NCBI RefSeq assembly: GCF_014197855.1
Contig: NZ_JACIGJ010000013.1
Location: forward strand, 62,001 to 126,000
DNA: 64,000 nucleotides
Direction: 5' to 3'
Source: Roseospira marina
Lineage (GTDB): Bacteria; Pseudomonadota; Alphaproteobacteria; Rhodospirillales; Rhodospirillaceae
Position numbers and translations under genes: made by a program. This document shows, one piece after another, positions 8,752 to 17,801 of the stretch. Below the pieces are notes generated by a model. It worked only from the letters and a program-made list of their open reading frames with translations. It was not told where the DNA came from and did not search any database. The stretch's first letter is position 1. Every line of letters begins with the position of its first letter.

Positions 8752-10270
8752 TTTCGCCGAGGCGCGCCGCGCCGGAGACCTGCGCCACACCGGCGTAGAC
8801 CACGGCCCCCACCACAACCAGCGCAGCCAGCGCCAGCGGCCGCCATGGATCCCCGGCCGCCAACAGATCGGCCACGACCAGGGTTCCACCGGCCACCGCG
8901 CCCGCCATCACCACGGTCGCCAGTGCAATGCGGGGCAGCCGCTCCAGGAAGCGCGCGTCGAGGCCAAGCTGGCCGCGCCGGTGCAGGACGACCCCCAGCG
9001 CGATCGCGTTGCCCCAGTTCGACAGCGAGGCCGCGAGCGCGATCCCCACATGCCCCCACACCTGCATCAACGCGACGTTCAGCGCTATGTTGGCGGCCAT
9101 GGCGGCAGCGGCGATACGCACGGGCATCGCGGTGTCCTCCCGCGCGAAGAAACATTGCGCCAGGATCTTGACCAGCACATAGGACGGCAGACCGCTGGCG
9201 AAGGCGACCAGGGCCGCCGCCGTTGCGGCGGTGTCGGCGGGGCTAAACGCGCCCCGCTCGAACAGCGTGCCGATGATCGGCCCCGGAATCACCATCAGCG
9301 CCGCCGCCGCCGGAAGGGTCAGCAGCAGGGCGACCTCCAGCGCGCGGTTCTGGTTGTGGCGCGCGTGCTCCCATTGGCCGCCCTTGAGCTGGCGCGACAG
9401 CAGCGGCAGCAGCGCCGTGCTCACGGCCACGCCCACGACCCCGAGGGGGAGTTGGGTCACGCGATCGGCGTAGTACAGCCACGACACCGCGCCATCCGCC
9501 AGCAGCGAGGCCAGGATGGTGCCGATCAGCAGGTTGATCTGGTACAGGCTGCCGCCGAGGACCACCGGCACGATGCGCCGACCGAGCAGCCGCACCCGCG
9601 CCGTCAGTGCGGGCCGGATCGGCGCGATCGTCATCCCGGCGCGGAGGCAGTGCCACGCCAGCCACGCGAACTGGATCACACCGGCCGCGAACACGCCCCA
9701 GGCCAGCGCGTGGCCGGGCGTTTCCATCATCGGCGTGAACCCGACCAGGGCGGCGATCAGCGTGAGATTGAGCAGGATCGGCGCCGCCGCCGCCGCCGCA
9801 AAATGCCCCAGGGAGTTCAGAACCCCCGATTGCAGCGACACCAGCGAGATGAACAGCAGATAGGGAAAGGCGATGCGGGTCAGCTCCGTCGCCAACTCCA
9901 TCTTGCCCGGCACCGCGTCGAACCCCGGCGCCATGACGATCATGGCAAACGGCATCAGCACTTCCAGCGCCGCCGTGAACACCAGCAGCACCAGCGCCAG
10001 CACGCTGAAGGCACGGCGGGCGAACAGCCGGGCTTGCTCCGGCCCGTCCGTTTCCAGCGTTCCGGCGAACAGCGGCACGAAGGCGGCCTGGAACGCCCCC
10101 TCCGCGAACAGACGCCGGAACAGGTTGGGAAAGCGGAACGCCACGAAGAAGGCATCCGACACGGTGCCGGCGCCAAGCGTTCCGGCCACGAGGATGTCAC
10201 GGGCGAACCCGGTCAGACGGCTGAGCAGCGTATAGCCGCCGACCGTCGCGATGGAGCGAAGCAGAGCCAT
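8690..10270 (-). CDS. murJ: Lipid II flippase MurJ
   Basis: 526 residues, a MATE-like multi-spanning protein of the MviN/MurJ family with about 14 hydrophobic segments. It moves lipid II across the inner membrane for peptidoglycan synthesis. Diagnostic parts are the N-terminal TLLSRLTGFARDILVA, then DAFFVAFRFPNLFRRLFAEGAF and the central LPLGVVGVAVSTALLPLLSR. Length is typical. ATG at 10270. It faces the Pro-rich secreted protein gene across a 322-bp divergent gap. Confidence 0.95.
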   Translation of the reverse strand: MALLRSIATVGGYTLLSRLTGFARDILVAGTLGAGTVSDAFFVAFRFPNLFRRLFAEGAFQAAFVPLFAGTLETDGPEQARLFARRAFSVLALVLLVFTAALEVLMPFAMIVMAPGFDAVPGKMELATELTRIAFPYLLFISLVSLQSGVLNSLGHFAAAAAAPILLNLTLIAALVGFTPMMETPGHALAWGVFAAGVIQFAWLAWHCLRAGMTIAPIRPALTARVRLLGRRIVPVVLGGSLYQINLLIGTILASLLADGAVSWLYYADRVTQLPLGVVGVAVSTALLPLLSRQLKGGQWEHARHNQNRALEVALLLTLPAAAALMVIPGPIIGTLFERGAFSPADTAATAAALVAFASGLPSYVLVKILAQCFFAREDTAMPVRIAAAAMAANIALNVALMQVWGHVGIALAASLSNWGNAIALGVVLHRRGQLGLDARFLERLPRIALATVVMAGAVAGGTLVVADLLAAGDPWRPLALAALVVVGAVVYAGVAQVSGAARLGEIKAMLRRGEPATPGPIPPDP

Positions 10271-10592
10271 GCCCGCTTCCTACCCGATCCCGGGGAGGCG
10301 CGGAAGAGGCGCCGGTGACCGCCCAAGCACGGTGGGCTCGCAGGGGAGTCACCGGGGAGAAGCCGGCAACGATCTCCGCACCGGTCAGCGTCCCCGCCCT
10401 CGGCCACAGATGCCCGCCTGGCGGCCCCCCTGACGGGCGTTCGGACACGGATTTACCGCACACCCGATTGCGGGTATCGTATGAAGAGTGCCCTGCGGGA
10501 CTTTATGAGATTTGTCACCCATGATTGCACAGGGAGCCCATCGGGTGCCCGCAGGGACGTCTTCGGCGACGTCGTCCACGGAGGACACCGGC
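10271..10592. other. Divergent intergenic region murJ / Pro-rich protein
   Basis: Non-coding by context. The stretch around 10445-10535 is more A+T-rich than its surroundings and holds short inverted repeats (for example ACCCGATTGCGGGT). It probably carries both promoters. No assignable -35/-10 pair stands out. Confidence 0.3.
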
Positions 10593-11669
10593 ATGGGACA
10601 TCGCTCCCCTCTCAGGCGGACGCGGACCGGACGCGCCGGCCTGATCCTGGGTGCGGCCCTTTTCACCGGCCTCATGCTCGGGTCCCCCCCGGGTGTCCGG
10701 GCGGCCGAGCTGTCCGAGGTCCTGGCCTCCGTCACCGCCCGCCTTGCGCCGGGCGAAACGGTAACCGCGGTGGATCCAGGTGCCCTGTACGTCGCGGCCC
10801 GCTCGCTAACCTTGGAGCGCGCGGTGTCGGATCCGGGCGCGGTCGCCCTGCTCGGGACCCTGGCGTCGCGCACACGGCCGGACCCGGCGGGCCGCGATGC
10901 CGTCCTCGCGGGCGTGCGGGCGGGCCTGGACGACTTGGCGCGCGGGGGGCGGCTCGCCCCGACGGCCCAATCGGACCTGCTGACGCGCACGATGGTCAAC
11001 GCCGGCCTACCCGCCCCCGCCCCCGGCCCAAGCCCGGCGGCCCGCCCGATGCTACCGGACCCGCCGCTTCCCGTGATCGGAGCCCCGAAGGCCCCGCCGT
11101 CGCCGGTCCCGCAGGCCTTTGATCGGTCGACCCCGCTGCCGCCCCGGCCGCCGATGCCGTTGGCGCCGCCGTCCGCCCACCCGCCTGCCCCGCCGAGTGG
11201 TACACCCGACGGCTTCCCGTTCCGCTACCCGATGGCGTATCCGCAGCCCCAAACGCAGCCGCACCCTCAGCGCCAAGTGCAACCCCAGATCCAACCAGCG
11301 CAGCCGTTCCCCTATCCGACGCCGCCCGGCTATAGCCCCCCCTACATCGCGGCTCCCGCTACGCTTCCGCCCGGTTATCCCCAACAGGCATACCCGCAGC
11401 AAGCCGCCCCCCAACCGGCCTATCCCCAACACGTCACACCGCCGTCGGCCTATCCGCAACCGCCGACCGCACCCCCGGGGTATCCAAACGCAGCACCGCT
11501 CCCCCCCGGATACGCGGGCGCACCCTACGGACCCACGCCCACCCCCTGGATCGGCCCCGAGAGCACGGGCGTGCCGGCCCCTCGTTCCCTCGGGGCCGAT
11601 CCCGGTATCATGGACCTGCCCGATCTTGTGCGGTCGCCCCCAGCCGTGCTCGCCGACAGCGGTTTTTAA
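10593..11669 (+). CDS. Secreted Pro/Tyr/Gln-rich protein of unknown function
   Basis: 358 residues from the ATG at 10593, chosen for GGAGGA 8 bases upstream and because a signal peptide begins there (Arg-rich n-region, AGLILGAALFTGLMLG core, cleavage near VRAAEL). Residues ~40-150 could form a small helical domain. Residues ~155-330 are low-complexity, with repeated YPQQA, PPGYP and AYPQ units. The C-terminal ~30 residues look ordered again. No known domain is recognised. Such Pro/Tyr/Gln tails can be envelope-spanning or adhesive, but this is a guess. Divergent from murJ and followed by nadE 117 bp on. Confidence 0.75.
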   Translation: MGHRSPLRRTRTGRAGLILGAALFTGLMLGSPPGVRAAELSEVLASVTARLAPGETVTAVDPGALYVAARSLTLERAVSDPGAVALLGTLASRTRPDPAGRDAVLAGVRAGLDDLARGGRLAPTAQSDLLTRTMVNAGLPAPAPGPSPAARPMLPDPPLPVIGAPKAPPSPVPQAFDRSTPLPPRPPMPLAPPSAHPPAPPSGTPDGFPFRYPMAYPQPQTQPHPQRQVQPQIQPAQPFPYPTPPGYSPPYIAAPATLPPGYPQQAYPQQAAPQPAYPQHVTPPSAYPQPPTAPPGYPNAAPLPPGYAGAPYGPTPTPWIGPESTGVPAPRSLGADPGIMDLPDLVRSPPAVLADSGF

Positions 11670-11786
11670 CCGCCCGCGCCCCCCTCGACGCAAAATCCCC
11701 TCTGGCCCCACGGACTCCCCCTGCCGTAAGACGGGGGACCACGGTGCCTCGAAGGCCCGCCCCTCACCGGCGCGGAGGAGCCCCGC

Positions 11787-13481
11787 ATGTCCGATCGCCT
11801 CGACCGTCTGGTCATCGCACTCGCGCAGATCAATCCCACCGTCGGCGACGTAGCCGCGAACGCCGACCGTGTCCGGGCCGCGCGCGCGGACGCGGCGGCG
11901 CAGGGGGCCGATCTGGTCGTGTTCCCCGAACTGGTGCTCAGCGGCTATCCGCCCGAGGACCTGGTGTTCCGCCAGGCGTTCCTCGACACCGTGCAGGCGG
12001 CCGCGCTGGCGCTGGCGGCGGAGACCGGCGACGGCGGCCCGGCCCTTCTGGTAGGCGCGCCCTGGCGCTTCACCGATCCGGACGACGGCCGGCGCAAGCT
12101 GGGCAACGCGGCGCTGCTGATGGACGGCGGCGAGATCCGCTTCATCGGCTTCAAGTACCTGCTGCCGAACTACGGCGTGTTCGACGAGGTCCGGGTGTTC
12201 TCACGCGGTCCCCTGCCCGATATTGTCACACTGAAGGGCGCCCGGCTGGGCATCATGGTGTGCGAGGATATGTGGGGGCCGCAGGTCACCCGGCATCTGG
12301 CCGAACAGGGCGCGGACATCCTGCTGGTGCTGAACGGCTCCCCCTTCGAGGTCGACAAGCACGGCCAGCGCCTGGAAAACGCCCGCCCGCGCGTCCAGGA
12401 CGCCGGGCTTCCGCTGGTCTACGTCAATCAGGTGGGCGGCCAGGACGAACTGGTGTTTGACGGCGAGTCGTTCGTCGTGGGCGCGGACGGGCAGATGGTG
12501 GGGCGGCTGCCGTCCTGGACCGAAGCGGTTGTACCCACGACCTGGACGCGCCCCCAGGGCACCGATCGCCCCTGGACCTGCGAGGCCGCGCCCCTGGCCC
12601 CGGCCCCCGATACGGACGAGGCCATCTATCGCGCCCTGGTGATGGGGCTGGCCGACTACGTCAACAAGAACGGCTTCCCCGGCGTCATTCTTGGCCTGTC
12701 GGGCGGCATCGATAGCGCCCTGTCGGCGGCGGTGGCGGTGGACGCGCTCGGGCCGGAGCGGGTGTGGTGCGTCATGATGCCCTCGCCTTACACCTCTCGC
12801 GACAGCCTGGAGGACGCGGAGGGCGTCGCGCAAATGCTCGGGCTGCGCTATGACACCGTCAACATCGGCCCGGCCATCGACGCCTACGATCAGATGCTGG
12901 GCCGTCTGTTCGAGGGCCGCACCCCCGACACCACCGAGGAAAACATCCAGTCGCGCGCGCGCGGGATCACCCTGATGGCGCTGTCGAACAAGTTCGGCCC
13001 CATGGTGCTGTCAACCGGCAACAAGTCGGAGATGAGCGTGGGCTACGCCACGCTGTACGGCGACATGTGCGGCGGCTTCTCGGTGCTCAAGGATGTCTAC
13101 AAGACCACCGTCACCCGCCTCAGCCACTGGCGCAACGCGCAGGGCGTACCGAGCGGAATGCTGGGACCGGACGGGCCCGTCATGCCCGAGCGCGTCATCA
13201 CCAAGCCGCCGACCGCCGAATTGCGCCCGGACCAGAAGGACGAGGACAGTCTGCCGCCCTATCCGGTGCTGGACCGCATCCTGAACGGCCTGATCGAGGG
13301 CGAACAGGGCGTGTCCGACCTGATCGCCGCTGGCCACGACGACGCCACCGTGCAGGCGGTGTGGCGACTGCTCAATATCGCCGAGTACAAGCGGCGTCAG
13401 GCCCCGCCCGGGGTCAAGATCACCCTGCGCGCGTTCGGCCGCGACCGGCGCTATCCCATCACCAACCGCTTCCGGGGGTGA
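11787..13481 (+). CDS. nadE: Glutamine-dependent NAD+ synthetase
   Basis: 564 residues, last step of NAD biosynthesis, converting deamido-NAD to NAD with ATP and glutamine. The N-terminal carbon-nitrogen hydrolase (glutaminase) half has the Glu in VVFPELVLSGYPPEDL, Lys in GFKYLLPNYGVFDE and Cys in IMVCEDMW. The synthetase half has the ATP-binding P-loop LGLSGGIDSALS (about residues 302-313), then STGNKSEMSVGYATLYGD. A GGAGGAG ribosome site precedes the ATG. Full length. Followed by a long region without genes. Confidence 0.97.
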   Translation: MSDRLDRLVIALAQINPTVGDVAANADRVRAARADAAAQGADLVVFPELVLSGYPPEDLVFRQAFLDTVQAAALALAAETGDGGPALLVGAPWRFTDPDDGRRKLGNAALLMDGGEIRFIGFKYLLPNYGVFDEVRVFSRGPLPDIVTLKGARLGIMVCEDMWGPQVTRHLAEQGADILLVLNGSPFEVDKHGQRLENARPRVQDAGLPLVYVNQVGGQDELVFDGESFVVGADGQMVGRLPSWTEAVVPTTWTRPQGTDRPWTCEAAPLAPAPDTDEAIYRALVMGLADYVNKNGFPGVILGLSGGIDSALSAAVAVDALGPERVWCVMMPSPYTSRDSLEDAEGVAQMLGLRYDTVNIGPAIDAYDQMLGRLFEGRTPDTTEENIQSRARGITLMALSNKFGPMVLSTGNKSEMSVGYATLYGDMCGGFSVLKDVYKTTVTRLSHWRNAQGVPSGMLGPDGPVMPERVITKPPTAELRPDQKDEDSLPPYPVLDRILNGLIEGEQGVSDLIAAGHDDATVQAVWRLLNIAEYKRRQAPPGVKITLRAFGRDRRYPITNRFRG

Positions 13482-13496
13482 CAGAGGGGCGCAGGT

Positions 13497-13632
13497 TCAC
13501 GCCCGCATCAGGATCACCCCCACCGCCATGATGCTGGCGGCGAGCCAGCGGGCGCGGCTGACCGGTCCCCACAACACCCCGGCCGCAAGAATTGGTCTCG
13601 CGCAGGGCCGCGACCAGGGCGATGGGAGACCC
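13497..13632 (-). pseudogene. 3' remnant of an EamA/DMT-type transporter gene
   Basis: On the minus strand, SPIALVAALRET (from about 13632) and, one frame over, SRARWLAASIMAVGVILMRA followed by a stop match the last transmembrane segments of EamA/DMT-superfamily permeases. The two pieces need a frameshift and are missing about 10-15 residues between them. Nothing recognisable lies upstream, where the terminator at 13657-13691 begins. I read this as the decayed tail of a lost drug/metabolite exporter gene. Confidence 0.6.
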
Positions 13633-13656
13633 GTGTGAAGGCCCGCGCGAGCGCGC

Positions 13657-13691
13657 AAAAAAAAGGCCGGCCGATGAGACACCGGCCGGCC
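13657..13691 (-). terminator. Strong rho-independent terminator, minus strand
   Basis: Read on the minus strand, a nine-pair G+C stem (GGCCGGCC arms, loop TGTCTCAT region) is followed immediately by eight T. A second perfect hairpin, CAAGGTCC...GGACCTTG with a 10-base loop (13691-13716), abuts it upstream. No minus-strand gene is found to its right before the ABC transporter, so what it terminates is unknown. Confidence 0.85.
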
Positions 13692-14384
13692 AAGGTCCAC
13701 GCCCCAGCGGACCTTGAGGGGGGCGGTCCGAAGGGGGCGTGGCGGGGAACCCCGGAAAAGTGGGGTAGGAGGAAACGGGACAGAGGAAACACGGCGCGAA
13801 GCCACCAAGGCTCTCATGCGCCCCACGGATCCGGTCCGGCACACGCCAAGCGGTGCGTTCGGGTCGCGGGAACCGTCAGGTCGACGTCACGCTCTGGGTC
13901 TGCGACTCCGGAAAGGGGAGCCGCTGGTCTGGCCGAACGACGGGACGCTCAAGCCGGCAACCCGGCGGGCGTAAAGGAGCGGACACGCGGCCAACGGACC
14001 GGCCGCAACCCGAAACAGGGTCAGACGTGCATGGGACATGGAACCGGCCCTTTCACTGACCTATCACCGACCGATTGAGCAACGCATCCCGACAACCAAC
14101 CAGCCGCCTAGGGTTCTCGCCCGTGGAGCGGGCTTATCGCGCCGCGCTCCACCTCTGCCCAACCCTACGCCAGGCCAGGGACACTGGATCACGGCGCGGG
14201 TCGAAAAAAGAGACGGCGCCGCTCTGGTATTCAGGCGAGAGGCGCCCCGCCAAACCCCCACATGGCGCGGGGTTTACCCGGCCGGGCCGCGTGCCGTACA
14301 ACGAGGACCCTCAAGGACGCGCCATGATGGCGTGGTCCGGTTGCAAGGGAGATCGCCCGGCACCCAGCGCCGGGCGTGCGTGCC
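13692..14384. other. ~690-bp gene-free region, possible structured RNA
   Basis: No open frame here looks like a protein. The minus-strand end carries two adjacent hairpins and a terminator. At 14109-14167 there is a nested pairing: TAGGGTT with AACCCTA outside, an unpaired bulge on each side, then GGAGCG with CGCTCC around a 14-base loop. This resembles a small structured RNA. I searched by eye for tmRNA tag and T-arm, RNase P and SRP RNA core motifs and found none. Confidence 0.4.
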
Positions 14385-15359
14385 ATGATTCGCATTGAGG
14401 CCCTGACCCACGTTTATCCGGGCGGACGCCGCCAGCCGCCACGCACGGCCGTGGCCGATCTGACCCTGCACATTCCAGAGGGACGGTTCACGATTCTGTC
14501 CGGCCCGAACGGCAGCGGCAAGAGCACCCTGTTCCGCATTCTGTGCGGCCTCGCCCGCCCCAGCCGGGGGCGCGTGCTGGTGGCCGGGCGTGACCTGCTG
14601 GCCGATCCGGCCGCGGCCCGCGCACGCATGGGCGTGGTGTTCCAAAGCCCGGCCGTGGACAAACACCTGAGCGTTCAGGAAAACCTGTCCATCCACGCGG
14701 CCCTGTACGGCCTGACCGGCGCGGCGTTCCGCGCCCGCCTCGACGAGGCGCTGGGGTGGACGGACCTGGACGGGCGGCTCGGGGACCGGGTCGACACGCT
14801 GTCGGGCGGCCTCGCCCGTCAGGTGGAGTTGGCCAAGTGCCTGCTGACGCGGCCGCGTCTCCTGCTGCTGGACGAGCCGACCACCGGCCTGGATCCGGCC
14901 AGCCGCCGCAGCTTCCTGTCCGCGTTGACCCGCCTCCGCCGCGAGCGGGGGATGACGGTGCTGATGACCAGCCATATCTTCAGCGAGGCGGAGGACGTCG
15001 ACAGCGTCGCCATCATGGCCAACGGGCGGCTGCTGGCGCACGACACGCCGCAGGCCCTGCGGGCGCGCCTCAACACCGACGTTCTGGTGATCGACAGCCC
15101 GGAGCCGGACACGCTGGTCGAGCGGCTGCGCGCCGATCTGGGTGTGACGGCCATCCGTCACGGCGACGAACTGCGCGTCGACGAGCCGCCCGGTCATACG
15201 GACGCGGTGGCGCTGCTGGAGCGCGTGCTCAAGGACTATCGCCCGCTGGTGCGGGGCATCACCGTCAAGCAGCCCGCACTGGAGGATGTCTTTATTCATG
15301 TGACGGCGGAAGCGCGGGCCGCCCGCTCCGGCGCCACGCCCCAGGAGACTGCCGCATGA
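14385..15359 (+). CDS. ABC transporter ATP-binding protein (DrrA-like)
   Basis: 324 residues. The ATPase has Walker A GPNGSGKST (about residues 37-45), signature LSGGLARQVE, Walker B LLLLDEPTTGLD and the switch His in TSHIF. A C-terminal extension of ~100 residues (ALRARLNTDVLVID...) is typical of the DrrA/NodI group that powers ABC-2 exporters. The ATG at 14385 is preferred over a GTG three codons upstream, but neither has a clear ribosome site. Its stop overlaps the permease start (ATGA), so the two genes form one unit. Confidence 0.9.
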   Translation: MIRIEALTHVYPGGRRQPPRTAVADLTLHIPEGRFTILSGPNGSGKSTLFRILCGLARPSRGRVLVAGRDLLADPAAARARMGVVFQSPAVDKHLSVQENLSIHAALYGLTGAAFRARLDEALGWTDLDGRLGDRVDTLSGGLARQVELAKCLLTRPRLLLLDEPTTGLDPASRRSFLSALTRLRRERGMTVLMTSHIFSEAEDVDSVAIMANGRLLAHDTPQALRARLNTDVLVIDSPEPDTLVERLRADLGVTAIRHGDELRVDEPPGHTDAVALLERVLKDYRPLVRGITVKQPALEDVFIHVTAEARAARSGATPQETAA

Positions 15360-16249
15360 CCGTTGCCGGCAAGGCCCCCGTGCACGGCGGCCCGGAAACC
15401 ACCCTGTCCCGCGCCAACGATGCGTCCCTGGATGAGTCCGAGGCGCCGCCCCGTGCCTCGCTGTGGGCCGTCGGCGCGGCCCTGGCGCGGCGGGAGTTCA
15501 CCCGCTTCATCCGCCAGCCCACCCGGGTCATCGGATCGATCGGACAGCCCCTGATTTTCTGGGTTCTGCTCGGCGCCGGCCTGACCCCTAGCTTCAGCGC
15601 CCCCGGGATGGAGGGCATGACGTACCTGGAGTACTTCTATCCGGGTGTGCTGATGATGATGATCCTGTTCGCGTCGGTGTTCGCGTCGATCACGATCATC
15701 GAGGATCGGGACCAGGGCTTTCTGCAGGGCGTGCTGGTGGCGCCCGTGCCGCGCCTGGGCATCGTGCTGGGCAAGGTGGGGGGCGCGTCGCTGGTGGCGC
15801 TGTTTCAGACCGCCATCCTGCTGGTCGCCGCGCCGTTCATCGGGCTGAGCGTGTCCATTGGTGGGGCGGTGCTGCTCGCGATCACACTGGTCCTGATCGC
15901 GCTGGGCTTCACCGGCCTGGGCTTCCTGTTCGCCTGGCCCATGAAGTCCACGGCGGGCTTCCACGCCATGATGATGGTCATCATGATGCCCATGTGGGTG
16001 CTGTCCGGCGCGTTTTTCCCGATTACGGGCGTGCCGTCCTGGCTGCACTGGATCATGATGATCAACCCCGTCACCCACGCCATGACTATCCTGCGGGCGC
16101 CGTTCTACGCCGACCCGCTGACGCTGTTCGGTCAAGGGTCGTATCTGATCGCCCTTGCCGTGGTGATCGTCTGGGTGGTCGGCTGCCTGTCGCTGGCGGC
16201 GGCCCGGGTTAGCGCCCGGGACAAGGGGATCGTTCAGAGCGCACCGTAA
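15356..16249 (+). CDS. ABC-2 type transporter permease
   Basis: 297 residues with six hydrophobic segments after an ~60-residue cytoplasmic N-terminus. FIRQPTRVIGSIGQPLIFWVLLGAGL and the central EYFYPGVLMMMILFASVFASITIIEDR region are typical ABC-2/DrrB membrane subunits. It works with the ATPase encoded immediately upstream (4-bp ATGA overlap). Substrate unknown; relatives export lipids, polysaccharides or drugs. Confidence 0.9.
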   Translation: MTVAGKAPVHGGPETTLSRANDASLDESEAPPRASLWAVGAALARREFTRFIRQPTRVIGSIGQPLIFWVLLGAGLTPSFSAPGMEGMTYLEYFYPGVLMMMILFASVFASITIIEDRDQGFLQGVLVAPVPRLGIVLGKVGGASLVALFQTAILLVAAPFIGLSVSIGGAVLLAITLVLIALGFTGLGFLFAWPMKSTAGFHAMMMVIMMPMWVLSGAFFPITGVPSWLHWIMMINPVTHAMTILRAPFYADPLTLFGQGSYLIALAVVIVWVVGCLSLAAARVSARDKGIVQSAP

Positions 16250-16373
16250 GGACCGGGGCGAAACGGTGAAACCCGCACGGACGGCGGGGTCGCCCCTGGT
16301 GATGCGCGCGGGCATCGTGTAAACACGCGGTTCCGCGACTCCGCATCCCTCCCGCCTCACTCGGTGCCCCGCC

Positions 16374-17099
16374 ATGTCCGCCGCCGCTGCCCGCTGTCCG
16401 CTGTTCGTCGCCCTCGACACACCCGATCTGGATCGGGCGCGCACCTGGGCCCAGGCCGTTGCCGAGACCGGATGCGGCATCAAGCTCGGCCTGGAGTTCT
16501 TTGGCGCCCACGGCGCGGCCGGCGTGCGGGCCGTGACCGGGGACGCGGTGCTGCCGGTGTTCCTGGACCTCAAGTTTCACGACATTCCGAACACCGTGGC
16601 CGGTGCCGTCCGGTCCGTGACCCCGCTGGCGCCCGCGATCCTGAACGTCCACGCGGCCGGCGGGACCGCGATGATGCGCGCCGCCCGGGACGCCGCCGAG
16701 GAGACCGCCACCGGCCTGGGCGCGCCCCGGCCGAAGGTGATCGCGGTCACCGTACTGACCAGCCTGGACGACGCGGATCTGGCGGCCACGGGCGTGCCCG
16801 GCGGCGCCACGGATCAAGTTCGCCGCCTCGCCGCGCTCGCGGTCGACGCCGGACTCGACGGCGTGGTCTGCTCCGCGCGCGAAGCCCCCGTGCTGCGCGC
16901 CGACCTGGGGCCGGACGTCCTGCTCGTTACCCCGGGCGTCCGCCCGACCTGGGGCGCCACCGGCGACCAGAAGCGCGTGACCACCCCGGCCGAGGCCATG
17001 GCCGCCGGCGCCAGTTCCCTCGTGGTGGGCCGCCCGATCACCGGCGCCGCCGACGTCGCCGCCGCCGCCCGGCGGGTCCTCGACGAACTCGTGGGCTGA
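16374..17099 (+). CDS. pyrF: Orotidine 5'-phosphate decarboxylase
   Basis: 241 residues, last step of UMP synthesis. The catalytic signature LDLKFHDIPNTV (about residues 64-75) carries the Asp-Lys pair. FVALDTPDL begins the barrel and the phosphate-binding end GADQ/VVGRPIT is present (SSLVVGRPITGA). Normal length for the bacterial type I enzyme. Followed 14 bp later by trpF. Confidence 0.96.
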   Translation: MSAAAARCPLFVALDTPDLDRARTWAQAVAETGCGIKLGLEFFGAHGAAGVRAVTGDAVLPVFLDLKFHDIPNTVAGAVRSVTPLAPAILNVHAAGGTAMMRAARDAAEETATGLGAPRPKVIAVTVLTSLDDADLAATGVPGGATDQVRRLAALAVDAGLDGVVCSAREAPVLRADLGPDVLLVTPGVRPTWGATGDQKRVTTPAEAMAAGASSLVVGRPITGAADVAAAARRVLDELVG

Positions 17100-17113
17100 G
17101 GGAGACCGCCGCC

Positions 17114-17797
17114 ATGCCGCCCCGCCCCGCAAAGCGCCCCCCCACGCGCCACATCGAGATCAAGATCTGCGGCCTGACCGACGTGGACGCCGTCGATGCC
17201 GCCGTGGCGGCCGGCGCGGACTGGCTCGGCGCCGTGTTCTTCCCGCCCTCGCCGCGCGCGGTGACGGCCGAGGAGGCCGCGGACCTGTTCGACGCCCTGC
17301 CCGACGATATCGGCACGGTCGGCCTGTTCGTCGACCCGGACGAGGCTCTGCTCGACCATGTGCTGAACCACGTCCGGCTCGACCTGATCCAGCTTCACGG
17401 CCGCGAATCCCCCGAGCGGATCGACGCCATCCGCCTGGACTACGGCCTCCCGGTCATGAAGGCGCTGGGGGTGTCCACACCGGCCGATCTGGAGGCCGCC
17501 ACCGTCTACGCCGACCACGCCGACCGGCTGCTGCTGGACGCCAAGCCCCCAGCCGGGTCCGACCGGCCCGGCGGGCATGCCACCGCCTTCGACTGGTCCA
17601 TCCTGGCCGGCTGGCACTCCCCCCTGCCCTGGATGCTGGCCGGGGGCCTCACGCCGGTCACGGTGGCCGAGGCCATCCGCGCCACCGGAGCCCCCGGCGT
17701 GGACGTCTCGTCCGGGGTGGAGCGCGCCAAGGGGCGCAAGGACGCTGCGTTGATTGAACGCTTCTGCGCCGCCGTGCGCGCCGCCGAGGGAGAGTAA
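17114..17797 (+). CDS. trpF: Phosphoribosylanthranilate isomerase
   Basis: 227 residues, third step from anthranilate in tryptophan synthesis (Amadori rearrangement). KICGLTDVDAVDAA has the catalytic Cys near residue 19. GAVFFPPSPRAV, VGLFVDP, LIQLHGRE, and the phosphate-binding LAGGL and GVDVSSGVE follow in order. ATG at 17114 with GAGGGAGA upstream. The usual downstream partners trpB and trpA are absent; a DUF3422 gene follows after 4 bp. Confidence 0.96.
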   Translation: MPPRPAKRPPTRHIEIKICGLTDVDAVDAAVAAGADWLGAVFFPPSPRAVTAEEAADLFDALPDDIGTVGLFVDPDEALLDHVLNHVRLDLIQLHGRESPERIDAIRLDYGLPVMKALGVSTPADLEAATVYADHADRLLLDAKPPAGSDRPGGHATAFDWSILAGWHSPLPWMLAGGLTPVTVAEAIRATGAPGVDVSSGVERAKGRKDAALIERFCAAVRAAEGE

Positions 17798-17801
17798 CCC
17801 G

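Noticed and set aside
13692-14384. Considered as tmRNA, RNase P RNA or SRP RNA
   Set aside because: No tag sequence, T-arm/CCA end, GAGGAAAGTCC core or SRP GGAA/GCA motifs were found on either strand.
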